From the NCBI GenBank assembly GCA_944385405.1, contig CALWXB010000008.1, forward strand, positions 1 to 64,000: a stretch of DNA of 64,000 nt, written 5' to 3'. Position 1 is the first letter of the stretch; every line of letters begins with the position of its first letter. The translations under genes were made by a program, and so were the position numbers. This DNA is from an uncultured Oscillospiraceae bacterium. GTDB lineage: Bacteria; Bacillota; Clostridia; Oscillospirales; Oscillospiraceae. This document shows positions 15,721-23,628 of the stretch, one piece after another. Below the pieces are notes generated by a model. The model saw only the letters and a list, made by a program, of their open reading frames with translations. It searched no databases and had not been told where the DNA came from.

Positions 15721-18171
15721 TTACTTGGTCACCAGCAGCTTCTGGTCCTCCACGGTGAGGCGGGCGGTGTCTCCCGCCTTCAGCGTGCCGTCCAGCATCC
15801 GCTCGGCCACGGCGTCCTCCACCTTGCTCTGGATGCAGCGGCGCAGGGGACGGGCGCCGTACTTGGGATCGAAGCCCTCCCGGGCCAGCTCCGCCACGGC
15901 TTCGTCGCTGGCATCCAGATGGATGCCCATGGCCTCCATCCGGGCGGCGACGGTGTGCAGCATGCGGCGGGCCACCTCCCGGATGTCCGCCTCCGTCAGG
16001 GCACGGAAGACGATGATGTCGTCGATCCGGTTGAGGAACTCGGGGCGGAAGGTCTGGCGCAGCTCGTTCATCACGGTGTCCTTGGCCCGCTGGAAGTCCG
16101 CCTGGGCGTCATCCTCCGCCTTTTCCTGGGCGCTGAAGCCCAGCTTGGCTCCGGCGGCGGTGAGGGCCTTGGCGCCGATGTTGCTGGTCATGACGATGAC
16201 CGTGTTCTTGAAGTCCACGGTGCGGCCCTGGGAGTCGGTGATACGGCCGTCGTCCAGGATCTGCAGCAGGATGTTCCACACGTCCTCGTGGGCCTTTTCG
16301 ATCTCATCGAAGAGCACCACGGAGTAGGGCTTGCGGCGGACCTTCTCGGTGAGCTGGCCGCCCTCCTCGTGGCCCACATAGCCCGGCGGGGAGCCGATGA
16401 GGCGGGAGACCGTGTGCCGCTCCATGTACTCGGACATGTCGATGCGGATCATGGCGTTCTCGTCGCCGAACATGGCTTCGGCCAGGGACTTGCAAAGCTC
16501 CGTCTTGCCCACGCCGGTGGGACCCAGGAACAGGAACGAGCCGGTGGGGCGCTTGGGGTCCTTCAATCCCACCCGGCCCCGGCGGATGGCCCGGGCCACG
16601 GCGGTAACGGCCTCGTCCTGGCCCACCACCCGTTCATGCAGCGTCTCCTCCATATGCAGCAGCCGCTGCCCCTCGTCCTCAGTGAGGCGGGTAACGGGGA
16701 TGCCCGTCCAGCGGGAGACCACGGCGGCGATGTCCTCGGCATTCACCGGCCGGTGCTGGCGGCTGTTCTTGCGGCGCTTGTCCCGCTCGATCTCCACCTG
16801 CTCCCGGTAGTCCTTCTCGATGTCCCGCAGCTGGGCGGCCTTCTCATAGTCCTGCTTGGCGATGGCCGCCTCCTTGTCCTTCACCAGCGCGGCGATCTTC
16901 TCCTCCAGGCTCTTGAGCTCGGGAGAGATCTCCTCCGTCTCCATCCGCACCCGGCTGGCGGCCTCGTCCATGAGGTCGATGGCCTTGTCCGGCAGGAAGC
17001 GGTCGTTGATATACCGGCTGGACAGCTCCACCGCCGCCTCCAGGGCCTCGTCGGTGATCTGGAGGTGATGGTGCTGCTCATACTTTTCCCGGAGGCCCTT
17101 GAGGATCTCCAGCGTGGCCTCCCGGCTGGGCTCGCCCACCTGCACCGGCTGGAACCGGCGCTCCAGAGCGGCGTCCTTTTCGATATACTTGCGGTACTCG
17201 TTCAGCGTGGTGGCGCCGATGACCTGGATCTCGCCCCGGCCCAGGGCGGGCTTGATGATGTTGGCGGCGTCCACGGCGCCCTCGGCGCTGCCGGCGCCCA
17301 CGATGGTGTGGAGCTCGTCGATGAAGAGCACCACATTGCCGGTGGTCTTGACCTCCTCCAGCACCTTCTTGATCCGCTCTTCGAACTCGCCCCGGTACTT
17401 GGTGCCCGCCACCATGCCGGAGAGGTCCAGGGACAAAATGCGCTTGTCCAGCAGGTCGTCTGGCACGTCGCCCATGACGATCTTCCGGGCCAGGCCCTCG
17501 GCGATGGCGGTCTTGCCTACGCCGGGCTCTCCGATGAGGCAGGGGTTGTTCTTGGTGCGGCGGGAGAGGATCTGGATCACCCGCTGGATCTCGTCGTCCC
17601 GGCCGATCACCGGGTCCAGCTTGCCGCTGCGGGCGTCGGCGGTGAGGTCCCGGGTGAACTCCCGCAGCGTCTTGGCCTTGCCGCCCTCATCCTTGGGGGC
17701 GGCGGCCCGGGCCTCGGCGGCCTTGCCCCGGGGCGTCTCGCTGAGCTTGTGCATCAGGGCGGTGTACAGCTCCCGGGCGTCCACGCCGGCGGTGCGCAGG
17801 ATGCGCACCGCCATGTTGTTGCCCTCCCGCAGGAGGCCTGCCAGCAGATGCTCCGTGCCCACGTAGTTGTAGCCGCCGCGGGCGGAGTCCTCCACGGCGA
17901 TCTCCACCGCCCGTTTGGCCCGGGGCGTCAGCCCCTGGGCGGGGTTCCCGCCGGGCAGGCCCGCGCCCACGCTGCGGCGGATGATCTCCGTGATCATCTC
18001 ATCCGTCAGTCCGGACTCCTCCAGCACCGCGTGGGCCAGTCCCTCTTTCTCCCGCATCAGTCCCAGCAGCAGGTGCTCGGTGCCCACGTAGCCGTGGCCC
18101 AGCTCCCCCGCCGCCTCCTGGGAAAGCCGCAGGGCCTCTTCGGCCCTGGGCGTGAATCTGTTTTCCTGCAT
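15721..18171 (-). CDS. clpC: AAA+ chaperone ClpC
   Basis: An 816-residue Hsp100 unfoldase that feeds ClpP. Two Clp_N repeats cover about 1-140 ([12 protein letters not shown] and [13 protein letters not shown]). Walker A of AAA1 is GEPGVGKT (214-221) and of AAA2 is GPTGVGKT (about 550). Between them is a coiled-coil M domain (about 395-490) with the UVR-like [10 protein letters not shown] segment, the region that contacts adaptors such as McsA/MecA. Last gene of the CtsR operon, 32 bases after mcsA. No clpP is present in this window. Confidence 0.96.
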   Translation of the reverse strand: MQENRFTPRAEEALRLSQEAAGELGHGYVGTEHLLLGLMREKEGLAHAVLEESGLTDEMITEIIRRSVGAGLPGGNPAQGLTPRAKRAVEIAVEDSARGGYNYVGTEHLLAGLLREGNNMAVRILRTAGVDARELYTALMHKLSETPRGKAAEARAAAPKDEGGKAKTLREFTRDLTADARSGKLDPVIGRDDEIQRVIQILSRRTKNNPCLIGEPGVGKTAIAEGLARKIVMGDVPDDLLDKRILSLDLSGMVAGTKYRGEFEERIKKVLEEVKTTGNVVLFIDELHTIVGAGSAEGAVDAANIIKPALGRGEIQVIGATTLNEYRKYIEKDAALERRFQPVQVGEPSREATLEILKGLREKYEQHHHLQITDEALEAAVELSSRYINDRFLPDKAIDLMDEAASRVRMETEEISPELKSLEEKIAALVKDKEAAIAKQDYEKAAQLRDIEKDYREQVEIERDKRRKNSRQHRPVNAEDIAAVVSRWTGIPVTRLTEDEGQRLLHMEETLHERVVGQDEAVTAVARAIRRGRVGLKDPKRPTGSFLFLGPTGVGKTELCKSLAEAMFGDENAMIRIDMSEYMERHTVSRLIGSPPGYVGHEEGGQLTEKVRRKPYSVVLFDEIEKAHEDVWNILLQILDDGRITDSQGRTVDFKNTVIVMTSNIGAKALTAAGAKLGFSAQEKAEDDAQADFQRAKDTVMNELRQTFRPEFLNRIDDIIVFRALTEADIREVARRMLHTVAARMEAMGIHLDASDEAVAELAREGFDPKYGARPLRRCIQSKVEDAVAERMLDGTLKAGDTARLTVEDQKLLVTK

Positions 18172-18203
18172 AGCGATTCCTCACTTTCCGTCTGAGCGCC
18201 GGA

Positions 18204-18716
18204 TCACCGGCTCTCCTTTTTCTCTTCCTTGTGCGCCGCCTCCAGCTTGCGGATCTCGTCCCGCAGCTCCGCGGCCCGTTCGAAATTCTCCTGATGGACG
18301 GCCTTCTTCATCTCCATCCGCAGGGCGTTCATCCTGCGCATGTAGGCAAAGCGGCTCTGCTCCTCCTTGCCCACCAGGTCCTCCTGCTTTTGCTCCTGCT
18401 TCTGCTCCTGCTTGGCGGGAGCGGCGGTGAGGGCCGGCATGTCGGCGAAGAAGTCCTCAAAGGGATCCTCCAGCAGCCAGCCGCCCCGGTCCGACAGGGC
18501 GCCCATGGGGGAGAAGAAATCCTCCAGGAAGCTCCGGCCGAAGAGGCCGCCGTTGAAGAAGTTCTGCATCATCCGCTGGCTGTGGGCGGCCACCCGGCCG
18601 CTGTATCCCAGCTTCTCGGCGCACTCGGCGCAAAGGTGCTTCTCCGTGACATTGCCGTTGATGTTGCTCTGATAGATAAAGGTGACTTCATTCTTGCCAC
18701 AATTCTCGCATTTCAT
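18204..18716 (-). CDS. mcsA: McsA-like zinc-binding UVR-motif protein
   Basis: A 170-residue protein. Its N-terminus has two zinc-type pairs, CENC (3-6) and CAEC (29-32). A middle rich in F, G and E, with repeated KQEQ, follows, and a C-terminal UVR motif (HQENFERAAELRDEIRKLE, about 140-158). In Bacillus McsA activates the arginine kinase McsB and works with CtsR and ClpC. Here it lies between ctsR and clpC as expected, but mcsB is missing between them, so it may act on ClpC alone. AAGGAGG supports the start. Confidence 0.9.
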   Translation of the reverse strand: MKCENCGKNEVTFIYQSNINGNVTEKHLCAECAEKLGYSGRVAAHSQRMMQNFFNGGLFGRSFLEDFFSPMGALSDRGGWLLEDPFEDFFADMPALTAAPAKQEQKQEQKQEDLVGKEEQSRFAYMRRMNALRMEMKKAVHQENFERAAELRDEIRKLEAAHKEEKKESR

Positions 18717-18769
18717 AATGAAAAACCTCCTTAGAAAGTTCCATATAGTTTGTGTACGTTCTCCGGCGC

Positions 18770-19222
18770 CTACACCAGCAGGATCAGCGCCTGCTTGAGG
18801 ATATCCGCCCGGACGCGGTCCCGGTTCTCCCGGGGCACGCCGGCAAGGGCTTTGTCCCCCACCGCGGCCGCCAGCACCTGGGCCAGGTCCTCTCCCAGCG
18901 CTCCCGCCTGGGCGAGGTTGGTGAGGATCGCCCGGGCCGAGGCCAGGTCCACCCGGTCTCCCAGGGAGTTGATGACGTGCATCATCAGCGTCTCATGGTC
19001 CACCCGCACCCGGGTGATGCGGATGTATCCGTTGCCGCCCCGGCGGCTCTCCACGATGTACCCCCGCTCCGGGGAAAACCGGGTGGACATCACGTAATTG
19101 ATCTGGCTGGGCACACAGTTGAACCGCTGGGCCAGATCGCTGCGCTGCACCTCCAGCACGCCGTCCTCCGACGTCTCCAGGCTGCTTTGCAGAAACTCTG
19201 CGATCAGATCTGAAATACCCAC
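18770..19222 (-). CDS. ctsR: Heat-shock repressor CtsR
   Basis: A 150-residue winged-helix repressor of class III heat-shock genes. The N-terminal DNA-binding part contains RSDLAQRFNCVPSQINYVMSTRFSPERGYIVESRRGGNGYIRI with the conserved glycine-rich wing RRGGNGYIRI. The C-terminal dimer/ClpC-binding half follows from about residue 75. The start is GTG at 19222 with GAAAGGGATGG before it. Two CtsR-type operators flank its own promoter, so it represses its own operon. Confidence 0.95.
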   Translation of the reverse strand: MGISDLIAEFLQSSLETSEDGVLEVQRSDLAQRFNCVPSQINYVMSTRFSPERGYIVESRRGGNGYIRITRVRVDHETLMMHVINSLGDRVDLASARAILTNLAQAGALGEDLAQVLAAAVGDKALAGVPRENRDRVRADILKQALILLV

Positions 19223-19266
19223 TTGTCAACCATCCCTTTCCGCTCGTGTCATTCATCTTTTTTGAC

Positions 19267-19283
19267 TTTGACTATCTTTAACC
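19267..19283. promoter_or_regulatory. CtsR operator, downstream copy
   Basis: TTTGACTATCTTTAACC: two heptads in tandem with a 3-base gap, one mismatch to the CtsR consensus (read on minus, GGTTAAAGATAGTCAAA). It lies just after the predicted transcription start of ctsR. Confidence 0.75.
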
Positions 19284-19298
19284 TTTTGTTCTGACGTT

Positions 19299-19326
19299 AG
19301 TATACCACCTTCCGGTCAAATGTCAA
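19299..19326 (-). promoter_or_regulatory. sigma-A promoter of ctsR-mcsA-clpC
   Basis: Minus-strand TTGACA (19321-19326), 16-base spacer, TATACT (19299-19304). The spacer itself contains another GGTCAAA half-site in the plus orientation (19314-19320). Confidence 0.85.
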
Positions 19327-19335
19327 GGGGTTGTT

Positions 19336-19352
19336 TTTGACTTTCTTTGACC
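19336..19352. promoter_or_regulatory. CtsR operator, upstream copy
   Basis: TTTGACTTTCTTTGACC (minus: GGTCAAAGAAAGTCAAA) is a perfect match to the tandem heptad CtsR box, placed just upstream of the -35 element. Confidence 0.88.
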
Positions 19353-19417
19353 TTTTTGAAAACAAACTGTGAACGCCGCCCTTCCAGAATCTGAAATGGA
19401 TTTTTGGCAGGTTCCCC

Positions 19418-19445
19418 TTGCTTTTTGAAAATTGTATGGTACAAT
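19418..19445 (+). promoter_or_regulatory. sigma-A promoter of the ferredoxin gene
   Basis: TTGCTT (19418-19423), 16-base spacer, TACAAT (19440-19445), 31 bases before the ATG. Confidence 0.65.
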
Positions 19446-19476
19446 AAAAAGCACAAATCTTATGGAGGTGCTTCCC

Positions 19477-19650
19477 ATGGCCTACAAAATCACGTCTGCC
19501 TGCGTGAACTGCGGCTCCTGCGCGGACGCTTGCCCCGCCGGTGCCATCAGCCAGGGCGACGACCAGTACGTCATCGACGCTGCCGCCTGCCTGGACTGCG
19601 GTTCTTGCTGCGACACCTGCCCCAACGGCGCCATCGTCCCCGAGGAATAA
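19477..19650 (+). CDS. Clostridial-type 2[4Fe-4S] ferredoxin
   Basis: A 57-residue electron carrier with two CxxCxxCxxxCP-type motifs: CVNCGSCADACP and CLDCGSCCDTCP, enough for two [4Fe-4S] clusters. The second motif has an additional Cys (SCCDTC). Acidic and soluble, typical of anaerobes. The ATG at 19477 has GGAGG before it; the upstream in-frame ATG at 19432 overlaps the promoter. Monocistronic. Confidence 0.95.
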   Translation: MAYKITSACVNCGSCADACPAGAISQGDDQYVIDAAACLDCGSCCDTCPNGAIVPEE

Positions 19651-19667
19651 TCTAAAAGGGATACATA

Positions 19668-19700
19668 AAAGCTCCGCAGGATCTCCTGCGGGGCTTTTTT
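19668..19700 (+). terminator. Rho-independent terminator of the ferredoxin gene
   Basis: AAGCTCCGCAGG and CCTGCGGGGCTT form a stem (with G-U) followed by TTTTTTG. Confidence 0.85.
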
Positions 19701-19716
19701 GTCCCTCCGGGGCATC

Positions 19717-19745
19717 TTGCGCCTGGCGGCGGTTTCTTTTATAAT
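19717..19745 (+). promoter_or_regulatory. sigma-A promoter of trmN6-rsmI
   Basis: TTGCGC (19717-19722), 17-base spacer, consensus TATAAT (19740-19745), 32 bases before the ATG. Confidence 0.75.
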
Positions 19746-19776
19746 GGTAGATCGAAGAATCCCAAGGAGGTGCGCC

Positions 19777-20511
19777 ATGGAACACTGGGAGCCCCTGTGC
19801 CCCGGCGGGTACCGCTTCGTCTGGGACGAGGCCCTGTTCCCTCCCGGCACAGACACCTTCCTCCTCTCCTCCCTGCCACGGCTGCGGCCGGGACTGCGGG
19901 TGTGCGAGCTGTGCTGCGGCACGGGCCTGCTGTCACTGCTGCTGCTCCAGCGCCAGCCGGCGCTGACGGTCACCGGCGTGGACATCCACCCCGCCGCCGT
20001 GGCTCTGGCCCGGCGGTCGGCGGCGGAAAACGGCCTGACGGACCGCCTGTCCTTCCTGCAGGGGGACCTGCGGCGCCCGGAGGACCTGCCCCCGCCGGGG
20101 GCCTGGGACCTCACGGTATGCAACCCGCCCTACTATCCCCCATCCTCCGGCCGCGTCTCCCCGGACCCCGCCCGCCGGGAGGCCCGCAGCGAGGTCAGCT
20201 GCACCCTGGAGGAGGTATGCGCCGCATCGGCCCGGCTGCTGCGCTGGGGCGGGGCGTTCTGTCTGGTCCACAAGCCGGAGCGGCTGGCGGATCTGCTGTG
20301 CGCCCTGCGGCAGGCGGGGCTGGAGCCCAAGCGGCTGCGCTTCGTGGTCCCCCGGCCAGGGGCGGCCCCCTCATTGGTGCTGGCGGAGGGCCGCCGGGGC
20401 GGACGGCCCGGGCTGGAGATCCTGCCGCCCTTGACGCTGCGCACCCCGTGCGGCGATCCCACTCCGGAGCTGGACGCCATCTATTTCCGAACACAGGAGG
20501 TCACGCCATGA
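19777..20511 (+). CDS. tRNA1(Val) (adenine-N6)-methyltransferase, YfiC/TrmN6 family
   Basis: A 244-residue class I SAM-dependent methyltransferase. The SAM loop is ELCCGTG (44-50), the acidic ribose-binding residue lies in GVDIHP, and the adenine-specific catalytic motif is NPPYY (116-120). The family methylates N6 of A37 next to the anticodon of tRNA-Val in Escherichia coli; the target here is inferred. AAGGAGG supports the start at 19777. Its stop overlaps the rsmI start as ATGA, coupling two RNA methyltransferases. Confidence 0.88.
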   Translation: MEHWEPLCPGGYRFVWDEALFPPGTDTFLLSSLPRLRPGLRVCELCCGTGLLSLLLLQRQPALTVTGVDIHPAAVALARRSAAENGLTDRLSFLQGDLRRPEDLPPPGAWDLTVCNPPYYPPSSGRVSPDPARREARSEVSCTLEEVCAASARLLRWGGAFCLVHKPERLADLLCALRQAGLEPKRLRFVVPRPGAAPSLVLAEGRRGGRPGLEILPPLTLRTPCGDPTPELDAIYFRTQEVTP

Positions 20512-21353
20512 GCGGCACGCTGTATCTGGTCGCCACCCCCATCGGCAACCTGGGGGACTTCTCCCCCCGGGCGGTGGAGACGCTGGAGACCGTGGATTTC
20601 ATCGCAGCGGAGGATACCCGGGTATCCGTGAAGCTGCTGAACCACTTTTCCATCAAAAAGCCCCTGGTGAGCTATCACGAGCACAACCACGTCTCCGCCG
20701 GGCAGAGCATCCTGGCCCGGCTGCTGGCCGGAGAGTCCTGCGCCCTGGTGACGGACGCCGGCACCCCGGCGGTGTCGGACCCGGGAGAGGACCTGGTGCG
20801 GCTGTGCGCGGAGGCGGGGGTGGAGGTCATCGCCATCCCCGGCTGCTGCGCGGCGGTAAACGCCCTGGCCGTCAGCGGCCTGCCCACCGGGCGGTTCACC
20901 TTCGAGGGCTTTCTCACCGTCAACCGCAAGAGCCGCCGGGAGCATCTGGCCTCCCTGCGGGATGAGCGGCGCACCATGATCTTCCACGAGGCGCCCCACA
21001 AGCTGCGCACCACCCTGGAGGACCTGCGGGACACCTTCGGCAGGGAGCGGCGCATCGCCCTGTGCCGGGAGCTGACCAAGCTCCACGAGGAGACGGTGCG
21101 CTGCACCCTGGCCGAGGCGGTGGAGCGCTACCGGGAGACGCCCCCCAAGGGGGAGTTCGTGCTGGTGGTGGAGGGCGCGCCGGAGACCGGCGCCCCCGCC
21201 GCCGATCTGGAGACGGGCGTCGCCCGGGTGCTGGCCCTGCGGGATGGCGGGATGCGCCTCAAGGACGCGGCCAAGGCGGTGGCCGGGGAGACGGGGCTTT
21301 CCAAAAACGAACTGTACGCCGCCGCCCTCCAGGCGGAAAACGGCGAAAGCTGA
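20508..21353 (+). CDS. rsmI: 16S rRNA (cytidine-2'-O)-methyltransferase RsmI
   Basis: A 281-residue tetrapyrrole-methylase-fold enzyme that 2'-O-methylates C1402 of 16S rRNA. The family N-terminus LYLVATPIGNLGD, AAEDTR, VTDAGTPAVSDPG and GFL...HEAPHK motifs are all present. The start is the ATG at 20508 inside the ATGA overlap with the upstream methyltransferase gene, with GGAGG before it. Length is normal. RsmH, which methylates the same base at N4, is encoded at 61934-62881 in the division cluster. Confidence 0.96.
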   Translation: MSGTLYLVATPIGNLGDFSPRAVETLETVDFIAAEDTRVSVKLLNHFSIKKPLVSYHEHNHVSAGQSILARLLAGESCALVTDAGTPAVSDPGEDLVRLCAEAGVEVIAIPGCCAAVNALAVSGLPTGRFTFEGFLTVNRKSRREHLASLRDERRTMIFHEAPHKLRTTLEDLRDTFGRERRIALCRELTKLHEETVRCTLAEAVERYRETPPKGEFVLVVEGAPETGAPAADLETGVARVLALRDGGMRLKDAAKAVAGETGLSKNELYAAALQAENGES

Positions 21354-21364
21354 ACCATACGGCA

Positions 21365-21400
21365 GACCCCCGGCGCGGCCTTTTGGCCGCGCCGGGGGTC
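21365..21400 (+). terminator. Hairpin terminator after rsmI
   Basis: GACCCCCGGCGCGGCC and GGCCGCGCCGGGGGTC form a perfect 16-bp stem with a TTTT loop; the following tract CCTCTGTTTCCC is only weakly T-rich. Confidence 0.65.
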
Positions 21401-21417
21401 CTCTGTTTCCCGGAGGG

Positions 21418-21458
21418 AAAAAAGAAACCGAGACGGCCCGGTCACACCGCGCCGTCTC
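21418..21458 (-). terminator. Rho-independent terminator of the AbrB-type gene
   Basis: Minus-strand GAGACGGC and GCCGTCTC flank further pairing and are followed by GGTTTCTTTTTTCC. Confidence 0.75.
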
Positions 21459-21497
21459 GTCCAATCTTCCATTCAGTTGTCCCCGGAGCCGGACGCC

Positions 21498-21740
21498 TTA
21501 GAGGTTCTTGAGCTCCTTGAGGCACTTGGGACATACGTTCTTCCCCTTGAACACCGTGATGTCCTTGGTCCCGTCACAAAAAATACAGCTGGGCTTGTAC
21601 TTTTTCAGAATGACAGACGACCCTTCCACATAGATTTCCAATGCATCTTTCTCCGCGATGTCCAGCGTGCGGCGCATTTCGATGGGGAGCACGATCCGAC
21701 CCAACTCATCTACCTTACGTACAATACCTGTCGATTTCAC
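21498..21740 (-). CDS. AbrB/SpoVT-family transition-state regulator with zinc-ribbon-like tail
   Basis: An 80-residue dimeric DNA-binding protein. The AbrB N-terminal swapped-hairpin motif is clear: MKSTGIVRKVDELGRIVLPIEMRRTL. The C-terminal half carries CIFC and CPKC, two cysteine pairs that look like a small zinc ribbon. The start codon is GTG at 21740 behind AAAGGAG. AbrB proteins repress stationary-phase genes during growth and are common in spore formers; targets are unknown here. It lies divergent from spmAB. Confidence 0.93.
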   Translation of the reverse strand: MKSTGIVRKVDELGRIVLPIEMRRTLDIAEKDALEIYVEGSSVILKKYKPSCIFCDGTKDITVFKGKNVCPKCLKELKNL

Positions 21741-21794
21741 AACGTTTCTCCTTTTTCATTTCACTCCACTCTGTGTTTCCTCACCGTGATTTCG

Positions 21795-21824
21795 ACAATA
21801 GCACACCCTGCCATCATATGTCAA
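21795..21824 (-). promoter_or_regulatory. sigma-A promoter of the AbrB-type gene
   Basis: Minus-strand TTGACA (21819-21824), 18-base spacer, TATTGT (21795-21800). Confidence 0.7.
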
Positions 21825-21903
21825 TTCTTATGACAGGAAGTTAAAACTAAATTAACAAATATGCAAACTATACAATAATTTAAGGGAAGGGAGCTGATCA
21901 TGC

Positions 21904-22482
21904 ATGGCGATGGCCTGGATCTGGACGGCCATGGTGGTGCTGTCCCTGGGCTTCGGCCTGGCCACGGGAAATCTGGATGCAGTGGCGGACGCGGCTCTGG
22001 AGGGGGCCGATTCCGCCGTGGAGCTGAGTCTGTCCATGGCGGGGGTCATGTGTCTTTGGAGCGGCGTCATGGAGATCATGAACGCCTGCGGTCTCTCGGA
22101 AGGTCTGGCCCGGGTGTTCCGCCCGGTGCTGCGGCGGCTGCTGCCCAATGCCTGCCGGGATCCGGAGACTCTGGCCGCCGTCTCCGCCAACACCTCTGCC
22201 AATCTCCTGGGCCTGGGCAACGCCGCCACGCCCCTGGGCATCCGTGCCGCCTGCCGCATGGCCCGGGGCTGCGACGGCGTGGCCAGCGACGAGCTGTGCC
22301 TGCTGGTGGTGCTCAACACCGCCTCCATCCAGCTGCTGCCCGCCACCATCGCCTCCGTCCGCGCCGCCGCCGGGTGTGAGACCCCCTTCGACATCCTGCC
22401 GGCGGTATGGCTGTCCTCCGCCATCTCGGTGACGGTGGGGCTGGGGGCGGCGTGGCTGCTGGCCCGGCGGAGGCGGGCATGA
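21904..22482 (+). CDS. spmA: Spore maturation protein A (nucleoside recognition domain)
   Basis: A 192-residue integral membrane protein of the SpmA/Gate domain family with about four to five hydrophobic helices; the segment ETLAAVSANTSANLLGLGNAATPLGI is the family hallmark. SpmA and SpmB are needed for spore core dehydration. The ATG at 21904 fits the family N-terminus; another ATG at 21900 opens a different frame. The ribosome site AAGGGAG lies about 10 bases before. The upstream region contains ATACAAT, somewhat like a sigma-E -10 element. Its stop overlaps the spmB start. Confidence 0.93.
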   Translation: MAMAWIWTAMVVLSLGFGLATGNLDAVADAALEGADSAVELSLSMAGVMCLWSGVMEIMNACGLSEGLARVFRPVLRRLLPNACRDPETLAAVSANTSANLLGLGNAATPLGIRAACRMARGCDGVASDELCLLVVLNTASIQLLPATIASVRAAAGCETPFDILPAVWLSSAISVTVGLGAAWLLARRRRA

Positions 22483-23000
22483 ACCTCAGCGCACTGGTGC
22501 TGCCGTCCCTGCTGGCCCTGGCGGCGGTATGGGGCATGGGACGGCGGGTGAATGTGTTCGGCGCGCTGACCCACGGCGCCGAGGAGGGGCTGACGGTGCT
22601 GCTGCGGGTGCTGCCGGCCCTGGTGGGCCTCTTGACAGCCGTGTCCATGTTCCGGGCCTCCGGGGCCATGGAGGTCCTCTCCGGACTGTGCGCCCCGGCG
22701 CTGGAGGCCCTGGGCATCCCCCCGGAGACCGCGGCGCTGATGCTGATCCGGCCGGTGTCCGGCAGCGGCGCCCTGGCGGTGGGCACGGACCTGATGCACG
22801 CTTACGGCCCCGACAGCTACATCGGCCGGGTGGCGGCGGTGATGCTGGGCAGCACGGAGACCACCTTCTACACCATCGCCGTGTATTTCGGCTCCGCCGG
22901 CATCATCAAGACCCGCCACGCCGTCCCGGCGGCCCTGGCAGCGGACCTGGCGGGCTTCATCGCCTCCGCCCTGGCGGTGCGGCTGGTGTTCGGGACATGA
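22479..23000 (+). CDS. spmB: Spore maturation protein B
   Basis: A 173-residue membrane protein with four or so hydrophobic segments. Family motifs RPVSGSGALAV and MLGSTETTFYTIAVYFG are present. It starts in an ATGA overlap with spmA, so the pair is made stoichiometrically. Both are required in Bacillus for full spore dehydration and heat resistance. Confidence 0.94.
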   Translation: MNLSALVLPSLLALAAVWGMGRRVNVFGALTHGAEEGLTVLLRVLPALVGLLTAVSMFRASGAMEVLSGLCAPALEALGIPPETAALMLIRPVSGSGALAVGTDLMHAYGPDSYIGRVAAVMLGSTETTFYTIAVYFGSAGIIKTRHAVPAALAADLAGFIASALAVRLVFGT

Positions 23001-23030
23001 AGCCGGGCGCTCCAGGGTCCTTTCATACGC

Positions 23031-23068
23031 AAAAAGCGGCTCCGGCAGATGCCGGAGCCGCGTTTTGC
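23031..23068. terminator. Bidirectional terminator between spmB and yfcE-type gene
   Basis: GCGGCTCCGGC and GCCGGAGCCGC (11 bp) with an AGAT loop; GTTTTGCC follows on plus and TTTTTGCG on minus. Confidence 0.8.
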
Positions 23069-23071
23069 CGT

Positions 23072-23614
23072 TCAGGGCAGCGGGTCGAATTCCGCGCCGT
23101 CGTCCAGACGGTGCCAGGTGAAGCGGCCGTCCCGCAGCAGCATGTAGCTTTTGGGCGTGCCCTCCTTGGGCAGGGCCAGGGAGCCGGGGTTGAGGTACGT
23201 GTATCCCCCGCAGTCCCGCCGCACCGGCAGGTGGATGTGGCCGCAGAGGAGATAGTCCCCCTGCCGCAGAGGCGGCGGATCGTCCGGTCCCCAGGCGTGT
23301 CCATGGGTGGCGCAGACCGTCAGTCCGTCCAGGGCCAGGAAGGCGTAGTCCGCCAGGATGGGAAAATGCAGCACCATCTGGTCCACCTCGGCGTCGCAGT
23401 TGCCCCGGACGCACAGCAGCCGGTCCGCCGCGGCGTTGAGCATCTCCGTGACGGCGGGGGGATCGTATCCCTCCGGCAGGGGATTCCGGGGCCCGTGGTA
23501 CAAAAGGTCCCCCAGCAGCACCAGCCGCTCCGCCCCCGCAGCGCGGAAGGCGTCCAGCATCCGCCGGCAGCAGACGGCGGAGCCGTGGAGGTCCGAGGCG
23601 ATCATAAGGTTCAT
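23072..23614 (-). CDS. YfcE-family metallophosphodiesterase (second copy)
   Basis: A 180-residue calcineurin-like phosphoesterase. Motifs are IASDLHG, LGDLLYHGP, VRGNCD, THGHAWG and CGHIHLP, then LNPGSLALPKEGTPKSY. It is the longer YfcE type with GDLLYHGPRNPLPEGYDP, distinct from the 155-residue paralogue at 4390. The start is the ATG at 23614 (MNLMIASDLHG) with AAAGGAG upstream. It follows the DUF1576 gene by 14 bases and is probably cotranscribed with it. Confidence 0.9.
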   Translation of the reverse strand: MNLMIASDLHGSAVCCRRMLDAFRAAGAERLVLLGDLLYHGPRNPLPEGYDPPAVTEMLNAAADRLLCVRGNCDAEVDQMVLHFPILADYAFLALDGLTVCATHGHAWGPDDPPPLRQGDYLLCGHIHLPVRRDCGGYTYLNPGSLALPKEGTPKSYMLLRDGRFTWHRLDDGAEFDPLP

Positions 23615-23628
23615 GGAACAGTCTCCTT

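Noticed and set aside
15604..18195. 863-codon open frame opposite clpC
   Set aside because: Antisense shadow of clpC, rich in His, Leu and Gly without family resemblance or ribosome binding site.
21839..21858. GTTAAAACTAAATTAAC as a second copy of the 4251 palindrome
   Set aside because: Only half of it matches and the dyad is broken; probably AT-rich promoter sequence of spmA.
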